From the NCBI GenBank assembly GCA_947652115.1, contig OX393567.1, positions 2,711,452-2,775,451 on the forward strand: a DNA stretch of 64,000 nt, read 5' to 3'. Below, one piece after another: positions 52,931-62,782 of the stretch. The position numbers were made by a program, and so were the translations under genes. Each line of letters begins with the position of its first letter. The first letter of the stretch is position 1. The notes beneath the pieces are model-generated. The model was not told the DNA's origin. It saw nothing but the letters and a program-made list of their open reading frames with translations, and did no database searches. This DNA comes from Blastomussa wellsi (lineage: Eukaryota; Cnidaria; Anthozoa; Scleractinia; Plerogyridae).

Positions 52931-55900
52931 CAAGAAACAAGACAAGACAAGACAAGAAACAAGACAAGAAACAAGACAAGAAACAAGACAAGAAACAAGA
53001 CAAGAAACGAGACAAGAAACAAGACAAGACAAGACAAGAAACAAGACAAGAAACAAGACAAGAAACAAGACAAGAAACAAGACAAGAAACAAGACAAGAA
53101 ACAAGACAAGAAAAAAGACAAAAAACCAGAAACAAGACAAGAAACAAGACAAGAAAGAAGACAAAAAACAAGACAAGACACGAGACAAGACAAGACAAGA
53201 AACAAGAGAAGAAGCAAGACAAGAAACAAGACAAGAAACAAGAGAAGACAAGACAAGAAACAAGACAAGAAACAAGACAAGAAAAAAGAGAAGACGAGAC
53301 AAGAAACAAGACAAGAAACGAGACAAGACAAGACAAGACAAGACAGGAAACAAGACAAGAAACAACACAAGAAACAAGACAAGAAAAAAGACAAGAAACA
53401 AGAGAAAACAAGACAAGAAACAAGACAAGAAACAAGACAAGAAACAAGACAAGAAACAAGACAAGAAACAAGACAAGACAAGACAAGACAAGAAACAAGA
53501 CAAGACAAGACAAGAAACAAGACAAGAAACAAGACAAGAAACAAGACAAGAAACAAGACAAGAAACAAGACAAGAAACAAGACAAGAAACAAGACAAAAA
53601 AACCAGAAACAAGACAACAAACAAGACAAAAAACAAGACAAGACACGAGAAAAGACAAGACAAGAAACAAGAGAAGACAAGACAAGACAAGAAACAAGAC
53701 AAGAAACAAGACAAGAAACAAGACAAGAAACAAGACAAGAAACAAGACAAGACAAGACAAGACAAGAAACAAGACAAGACAAGACAAGAAACAAGACAAG
53801 AAACAAGACAAGAAAGAAGACAAGAAACAAGACAAGAAACAAGACAAGAAACAAGACAAGAAACAAGAGAAGACAAGACAAGAAACAAGACAAGAAACAA
53901 GACAAGACAAGACAAGAAACAAGACAAGAAACAAGACAAGAAAAAGAAAAAGACAAGAAACAAGAGAAGACAAGACAAGACAAGAAACAAGACAAGAAAC
54001 AAGACAAGAAACAAGACAAGAAACAAGACAAGAAACAAGACAAGACAAGACAAGACAAGAAACAAGACAAGACAAGACAAGAAACAAGACAAGAAACAAG
54101 ACAAGAAACAAGACAAGAAACAAGACAAGAAACAAGACAAGAAACAAGACAAGAAACAAGAGAAGACAAGACAAGAAACAAGACAAGAAACAAGACAAGA
54201 CAAGACAAGAAACAAGACAAGAAACAAGACAAGAAACAAGACAACAAACAAGACAAGAAACAAGAAGAGAAACAAGACAAGAAACAAGACAAGACAAGAC
54301 AAGAAACAAGACAAGAAACAAGACAAGAAACAAGACAACAAACAAGACAAGAAACAAGAAGAGAAACAAGACAAGACAAGAAACAAGAGAAGACAAGAAA
54401 CAAGACAAGACAAGAAACAAGACAAGAAACAAGACAAGACAAGACAAGAAACAAGACAAGAAACTAGACAATAAACAAGGCAAGAAACAAGACAAGAAAC
54501 AAGACAAGACAAGAAACAAGACAAGACAAGAAACAAGACAAGACAAGACAAGAAACAAGACAAGAAACAAGACAAGAAACAAGACAAGAAACAAGACAAG
54601 AGACAAGACAAGAAACAAGAGAAGACAAGACAAGAAACAAGACAAGAAACAAGACAAGAATCAAGACAAGAAAAAAGACAAGACAAGACAAGAAACAAGA
54701 CAAGAAAAAAGAGAAGAAACAAGACAAGAAACAAGACAAGAAAGAAGACAAGAAACAAGACAAGACACAAGACAAGTAACAAGAAAAGAAACAAGAGAAG
54801 AAACAAGACAAAAAAACCAGAAACAAGACAAGAAACAAGACAAGAAACAAGACAAGAAACAAGACAAGAAACAAGACAAGAAACAAGACAAGACAAGACA
54901 AGAAACAAGACAAGAAACAAGACAAGAAATAAGAGAAGACAAGACAAGAAACAAGACAAGAAACAAGACAAGACAAGACAAGACAAGAAACAAGACGAGA
55001 AACAAGACAAGAAACAAGACAAGAAACAAGACAAGAAACAAGAGAAGGCAAGACAAGAAACAAGACAAGAAACAAGACAAGACAAGACAAGACAAGACAA
55101 GACAAGAAACAAGACGAGAAACAAGACAAGAAACAAGACAAGAAACAAGACAAGAAACAAGAGAAGACAAGACAAGAAACAAGACAAGAAACAAGACAAG
55201 AAACAAGACAAGAAACAAGACAAGAAACAAGACAAGAAACAAGACAAGAAACAAGACAAGAAACAAGACAAGAAACAAGACAAGAAACAAGACAAGGAAC
55301 AAGACAAAAAAGAAGACAAGACACGAGACAAGACAAGACAAGAAACAAGACAAGAAACAAGACAAGAAACAAGACAAAAAACAAGACAAGAAACAAGACA
55401 AGAAACAAGACAAGAAACAAGACAAGAAACAAGACAAGACAAGACAAGAAACAAGACAAGAAACAAGACAAGAAACAAGAGAAGACAAGACAAGAAACAA
55501 GACATGAAACAAGACAAGACAAGACAAGACAAGAAACAAGACAAGAAACAAGACAAGAAACAAGACAAGAAACAAGACAAGAAAAAAGAGAAGACAAGAC
55601 AAGAAACAAGACAAGAAAAAAGACAAGAAACAAGACAAGAAACAAGACAAGAAAAAAGAAGAGAAACAAGACAAGACAAGAAACAAGGCAAGAAAAGAAA
55701 CAAGACAAGACAAGAAACAAGACAAGAAACAAGACAAGAAACAACACAAGAAACAAGACAAGAAACAAGAGAAGAAACAAGACAAGACGAGACGAGAAAC
55801 AAGACGAGAAACAAGACAAGAAACAACACAAGAAACAAGAGAAGAAACAAGAGAAGAAACAAGACAAGAAACAAGACAAGAAACAAGACAAGACAAGAAA

Positions 55901-57700
55901 AGAGACAAGACAAGAAACAAGACAAGACAAGAGAAGACAAGACAAGAAACAAGACAAGAAACAAGACAAGAAACAAGACAAGAAACAGGACAAGAAACAA
56001 GACAAGAAACAAGACAAGAAACAAGACAAGAAACAAGAGAAGACAAGACAAGAAACAAGACAAGAAACAAGAAAAGAAACAAGAAAAGAAACAAGACAAG
56101 ACAACACAAGACAAGAAACAAGACAAGAAACAAGACAAGAAACAAGACAAGAAACAAGAAAAGACAAGACAAGACAAGAAACAAGACAAAACAAGACAAG
56201 AAACAAGACAAGAAACAAGACAAGAAACAAGACAAGAAACAAGACAAGAAAAAAGACAAGAAACAAGACAAGACAAGAAACAAGACAAGAAGCAAGACAA
56301 GAAACAAGACAAGAAACAAGACAAGACAAGACAAGAAACAAGACAAGAAACAAGACAAGAAACAAGAGAAGACAAGACAAGAAACAACACAAGAAACAAG
56401 ACAAGACAAGACAAGACAAGAAACAAGACAAGAAACAAGACAAGAAACAAGACAAGAAACAAGACAAGAAACAAGACAAGAAACAAGAGAAGACAAGACA
56501 AGAAACAAGACAAGAAACAAGACAAGAAACAAGACAAGAAACAAGACAAGACAGGACAAGACAAGAAACAAGACAAGACAAGACAAGAAACAAGACAAGA
56601 AACAAGACAAGAAACAAGACAAGAAACAAGACAAGAAACAAGACAAGAAACAAGACAAGAAACAAGACAAAAAAACCAGAAACAAGACAAGAAACAAGAC
56701 AAAAAACAAGACAAGACACGAGACAAGACAAGACAAGAAACAAGGCAAGAAACAAGACAAGAAACAAGACAAGAAACAAGACAAGAAACAAGACAAGAAA
56801 CAAGAGAAGACAAGACAAGAAACAAGACAAGAAACAAGACAAGAAACAAGACAAGAAACAAGACAAGAAACAAGACGAGAAACAAGACAAGAAACAAGAC
56901 AAGACAAGACAAGACAAGAAACAAGACAAGAAACAAGACAAGAAACAAGACAAGAAACAAGACAAGAAACAAGACAAGAAACAAGACAAGAAACAAGACA
57001 AGAAACAAGACGAGAAAAAAGACAAGACAAGACAAGACAAGACAAGACAAGACAAGAAACAAGACAAGACAAGACAAGAAGACAAGACAAGAAACAAGAC
57101 AAGAAACAGGACAAGACAAGACAAGACAAGAAACAAGACAAGAAACAAGACAAGAAACAAGACAAGAAACAAGACAAGAAACAAGAGAAGACAAGACAAG
57201 AAACAAGACAAGAAACAAGACAAGAAACAAGACAAGACAAGAAACAAGACAAGAAACAAGACAAAAAACAAGACAAGAAACAAGACAAGAAACAAGACAA
57301 GAAACAAGACAAGAAACAAGACAAAACAAGACAAGACAAGACAAGAAGACAAGACAAGAAACAAGACAAGAAACAGGACAAGACAAGACAAGACAAGAAA
57401 CAAGACAAGAAACAAGACAAGAAACAAGACAAGAAACAAGACAAGAAACAAGAGAAGACAAGACAAGAAACAAGACAAGAAACAAGACAAGAAACAAGAC
57501 AAGACAAGAAACAAGACAAGAAACAAGACAAAAAACAAGACAAGAAACAAGACAAGAAACAAGACAAGAAACAAGACAAGAAACAAGACAAGACAAGACA
57601 AGAAACAAGACAAGAAACAAGACAAGAAACAAGACAAGAAACAAGACAAGAAACAAGACAAGAAACAAGACAAGAAACAAGACAAGAAACAAGACGAGAA
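52931..57700 (+). repeat. 4.78-kb tandem duplication, unit 2
   Basis: Second unit of the pair. Similarity to 50711-52900 is followed through 55504-57660. Single-base differences are scattered, for example AGGAC near 56554 and AAGAG for AAAGAAG near 56808. Beyond about 57.66 kb the partner ends, and 1.0-1.3-kb units begin. Confidence 0.83.
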
Positions 57701-59046
57701 AAAAGACAAGACAAGACAAGACAAGACAAGACAAGACAAGAAACAAGACAAGACAAGACAAGAAGACAAGACAAGAAACAAGACAAGAAACAAGACAAGA
57801 AACAAGACAAGAAACAAGACAAGAAACAAGACAAGAAACAAGACAAGAAACAAGACAAGAAACAAGACAAGAAACAAGACAAGAAACAAGACAAGAAACA
57901 AGACAAGAAACAAGACGAGAAAAAAGACAAGACAAGACAAGACAAGACAAGACAAGACAAGAAACAAGACAAGACAAGACAAGAAGACAAGACAAGAAAC
58001 AAGACAAGAAACAGGACAAGACAAGACAAGACAAGAAACAAGACAAGAAACAAGACATGAAACAAGACGAGAAACAAGACAAGACAAGACAAGACAAGAA
58101 ACAAGACAAAAAACTAGACAAGAAACAAGACATGAAACAAGACAAAAAACTAGACAAGAAAAAAGACAAGAAACAAGACAAGAAACAAGACAAGACAAGA
58201 AACAAGACAAGAAACAAGACAAGAAACAAGACAAGAAACAAGACAAGAAACAAGACAAGAAACAAGACAAGAAACAAGACAAAAAAACCAGAAACAAGAC
58301 AAGAAACAAGACAAGAAACAAGACAAAAAACAAGACAAGACACGAGACAAGACAAGACAAGAAACAAGACAAGAAACAAGACAAAAAACAAGACAAGAAA
58401 CAAGACAAGAAACAAGACAAGAAACAAGACAAGAAACAAGACAAGACAAGACAAGAAACAAGACAAGAAACAAGACAAGAAACAAGACAAGAAACAAGAC
58501 AAGAAACAAGACAAGAAACAAGACAAGAAACAAGACAAGAAACAAGACAAGAAACAAGACGAGAAAAAAGACAAGACAAGACATAACAAGACAAGACAAG
58601 ACAAGAAACAAGACAAGACAAGACAAGAAGACAAGACAAGAAACAAGACAAGAAACAGGACAAGACAAGACAAGACAAGAAACAAGACAAGAAACAAGAC
58701 AAGAAACAAGACAAGAAACAAGACAAGAAACAAGACAAGAAACAAGACAAGAAACAAGACAAGAAACAGGACAAGAAACAAGAGAAGACAAGACAAGAAA
58801 CAAGACAAGAAACAAGACAAGAAACAAGACAAGACAAGAAACAAGACAAGAAACAAGACAAGAAACAAGAGAAGACAAGACAAGAAACAAGACAAGAAAC
58901 AAGACAAGAAACAAGAGAAGACAAGACAAGAAACAAGACAAGAAACAAGACAAGAAACAAGACAAGAAACAAGACAAGAAACAACACAAGAAACAAGACA
59001 AGAAACAAGAGAAGAAAAAAGAGAAGACAAGACAAGAAACAAGACA

Positions 59047-59230
59047 TGAATCAAGACAAGACAAGACAAGACAAGAAACAAGACAAGAAACAAGACAAGA
59101 AACAAGACAAGAAACAAGACAAGAAACGAGACAAGAAACAAGACAAGAAACAAGAGAAGACAATACAAGAAAAAAGACAATAAACAAGAAACAAGAGAAG
59201 AAACAAGTCAAGAAACAAGACAAAAAAAAT
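59047..59230 (+). repeat. 184-bp T-cluster cassette, copy 2
   Basis: T at 59047, 59051, 59164, 59181, 59208 and 59230, with spacing identical to copy 1. Confidence 0.9.
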
Positions 59231-60055
59231 AGAAACAAGACAAGAAACAAGACAAGAAACAAGACAAGAAACAAGACAAAAAAACCAGAAACAAGACAAG
59301 AAACAAGACAAGAAACAAGACAAAAAACAAGACAAGACACGAGACAAGACAAGACAAGAAACAAGACAAGAAACAAGACAAAAAACAAGACAAGAAACAA
59401 GACAAGAAACAAGACAAGAAACAAGACAAGAAACAAGACAAGACAAGACAAGAAACAAGACAAGAAACAAGACAAGAAACAAGACAAGAAACAAGACAAG
59501 AAACAAGACAAGAAACAAGACAAGAAACAAGACAAGAAACAAGACAAGAAACAAGACGAGAAAAAAGACAAGACAAGACAAGACAAGACAAGACAAGACA
59601 AGAAACAAGACAAGACAAGACAAGAAGACAAGACAAGAAACAAGACAAGAAACAGGACAAGACAAGACAAGACAAGAAACAAGACAAGAAACAAGACAAG
59701 AAACAAGACAAGAAACAAGACAAGAAACAAGACAAGAAACAAGACAAGAAACAAGACAAGAAACAAGACAAGAAACAAGAGAAGACAAGACAAGAAACAA
59801 GACAAGAAACAAGACAAGAAACAAGACAAGACAAGAAACAAGACAAGAAACAAGACAAGAAACAAGAGAAGACAAGACAAGAAACAAGACAAGAAACAAG
59901 ACAAGAAACAAGAGAAGACAAGACAAGAAACAAGACAAGAAACAAGACAAGAAACAAGACAAGAAACAAGACAAGAAACAAGACAAGAAACAAGACAAGA
60001 AACAAGACAAGAAACAAGAGAAGAAAAAAGAGAAGACAAGACAAGAAACAAGACA

Positions 60056-60239
60056 TGAATCAAGACAAGACAAGACAAGACAAGAAACAAGACAAGAAAC
60101 AAGACAAGAAACAAGACAAGAAACAAGACAAGAAACGAGACAAGAAACAAGACAAGAAACAAGAGAAGACAATACAAGAAAAAAGACAATAAACAAGAAA
60201 CAAGAGAAGAAACAAGTCAAGAAACAAGACAAAAAAAAT
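60056..60239 (+). repeat. 184-bp T-cluster cassette, copy 3
   Basis: T at 60056, 60060, 60173, 60190, 60217 and 60239, with spacing identical to copies 1 and 2; 1,009 bp after copy 2. Confidence 0.9.
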
Positions 60240-61076
60240 AGAAACAAGACAAGAAACAAGACAAGAAACAAGACAAGAAACAAGACAAAAAACAAGACAA
60301 GACAAGACAAGAAACAAGACAAGAAACAAGACAAGAAACAAGACAAGAAACAAGACAAGAAACAAGACGAGAAACAAGACAAGACAAGACAAGACAAGAA
60401 ACAAGACAAAAAACTAGACAAGAAACAAGACATGAAACAAGACAAAAAACTAGACAAGAAACAAGACAAGAAACAAGACAAGAAACAAGACAAGACAAGA
60501 AACAAGACAAGAAACAAGACAAGAAACAAGACAAGAAACAAGACAAGAAACAAGACAAGAAACAAGACAAGAAACAAGACAAGAAACAAGACAAAAAAAC
60601 CAGAAACAAGACAAGAAACAAGACAAAAAACAAGACAAGACACGAGACAAGACAAGACAAGAAACAAGACAAGAAACAAGACAAAAAACAAGACAAGAAA
60701 CAAGACAAGAAACAAGACAAGAAACAAGACAAGAAACAAGACAAGACAAGACAAGAAACAAGACAAGAAACAAGACAAGAAACAAGACAAGAAACAAGAC
60801 AAGAAACAAAACAAGAAACAAGACAAGAAACAAGACAAGAAACAAGACAAGAAACAAGACGAGAAAAAAGACAAGACAAGACAAGACAAGACAAGACAAG
60901 ACAAGAAACAAGACAAGAAACAAGACAAGAAACAGGACAAGACAAGACAAGACAAGAAACAAGACAAGAAACAAGACAAGAAACAAGACAAGAAACAAGA
61001 CAAGAAACAAGACAAGAAACAAGACAAGAAACAAGACAAGAAACAAGACAAGAAACAAGACAAGAAACAAGACAAG

Positions 61077-62782
61077 AAACAAAACAAGAAACAAGAGAAG
61101 ACAAGACAAGAAACAAGACAAGAAACAAGACAAGAAACAAGACAAGACAAGAAACAAGACAAGAAACAAGACAAGAAACAAGAGAAGACAAGACAAGAAA
61201 CAAGACAAGAAACAAGACAAGAAACAAGAGAAGACAAGACAAGAAACAAGACAAGAAACAAGACAAGAAACAAGACAAGAAACAAGACAAGAAACAAGAC
61301 AAGAAACAAGAGAAGAAAAAAGAGAAGACAAGACAAGAAACAAGACATGAATCAAGACAAGACAAGACAAGACAAGAAACAAGACAAGAAACAAGACAAG
61401 AAACAAGACAAGAAACAAGACAAGAAACGAGACAAGAAACAAGACAAGAAACAAGAGAAGACAATACAAGAAAAAAGACAATAAACAAGAAACAAGAGAA
61501 GAAACAAGTCAAGAAACAAGACAAAAAAAATAGAAACAAGACAAGAAACAAGACAAGAAACAAGACAAGAAACAAGACAAAAAACAAGACAAGACACTAG
61601 ACAAGACAAGACAAGAAACAAGACAAGAAAGAAGACAAGAAACAAGACAAAAAAGACAAGAAACAAGAAGAGAAACAAGACACGAAACAAGACAAGAAAC
61701 AAGACAAGACAAGACAAGAAAAAAGACAAGAAACAAGACAAGAAACAAGACAAGAAACAAGACAAGAAACAAGACGAGAAACAAGACAAGACAAGACAAG
61801 ACAAGAAACAAGACAAGACAAGACAAGAAACAAGACAAGAAACAAGACAAGAAACAAGACAAGAAACAAGACAAGAAAAAGGACAAGACAAGAAACAAGA
61901 CAAGACAAGACAAGACAAGAAACAAGAAAAGAAACAAGACAAGAAACAAGACAAGAAACAAGACAAGAAACAAGACAAGAAACAAGAGAAGACAAGACAA
62001 GGAACAAGACAAGAAACAAGACAACAACCAAGACAAGACAAGACAAGACAAGAAACAAAACAAGACAAGACAAGAAACAAGACAAGAAACAAGACAAGAA
62101 ACAAGACAAGAAACATGACAAGAAACAAGACAAGAAACAAGACAAGAAACAAGACAAGAAACAAGACAAGAAACAAGACAAAAAACCAGAAAAAAAAAAG
62201 GGAAACAAGACAAGAAAGAAGACAAAAAACAAGACAAGACACGAGACAAGACAAGACGAGACAAGACAAGAAACAAGACAAGAAACAAGACAAGAAAGAA
62301 GACAAAAAACAAGACAAGAAAAAAGACAAGAAACAAGACAAGAAACAAGACAAGAAACAAGACAAGAAACAAGACAAGAAACAAGACAAGAAACAAGACA
62401 AGAAACAAGAGAAGACAAGACAAGAAACAAGACATGAAACAAGACAAGACAAGACAAGACAAGAAACAAGACAAGAAACAAGACAAGAAAAAAGACAAGA
62501 AACAAGACAAGAAACAAGAGAAGACAATACAAGAAACAAGAGAAGACAATACAAGAAACAAGACAAGAAACAAGACAAGAAACAAGACAAGAAACAAGAG
62601 AAGACAATACAAGAAACAAGAGAAGACAATACAAGAAACAAGACAAGAAACAAGACAAGAAACAAGACAAGAAACAAGACAAAAAAACCAGAAACAAGAC
62701 AAGAAACAAGACAAGAAATAAGACAAAAAACAAGACAAGACAAGAAACAAGACAAAAAACAAGACAAGAAACAAGAGAAAAA
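61077..62782 (+). repeat. Block duplicated from 46.0-47.7 kb, copy 2
   Basis: Partner of 46040-47745 at offset 15,037, with landmarks at 61352, 61509, 61597 and 62434. It contains the same ten-A run plus GGG (62190-62202). It differs by an ATGAC word at 62115. The A-run near 62775 is one A shorter than its partner near 47740. Confidence 0.82.
61348..61531 (+). repeat. 184-bp T-cluster cassette, copy 4
   Basis: T at 61348, 61352, 61465, 61482, 61509 and 61531, with spacing identical to the others; 1,292 bp after copy 3 and 15,037 bp after copy 1. Confidence 0.9.

Larger units (their letters stand above)
57701..61531 (+). repeat. 1.0-1.3-kb repeat group with the 184-bp cassette
   Basis: The T-rich 184-bp cassette starts at 59047, 60056 and 61348, at steps of 1,009 and 1,292 bp. 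A pair of CTAG words 36 bp apart (58114/58150) recurs at 60414/60450, so 58.0-59.23 kb and 60.3-61.53 kb are copies about 2,300 bp apart, with a shorter variant between them. The module CGAG-AAAAAAG plus a long pentamer run and AAGAAGAC recurs about once per unit. Confidence 0.8.

Noticed and set aside
50711..55507. A 1,598-codon + strand frame beginning at ATG, rich in K, Q, D, R and T, as a charged disordered protein
   Set aside because: It begins at a chance ATG word in the satellite, ends at the next T-word, and is matched by equally open overlapping frames.
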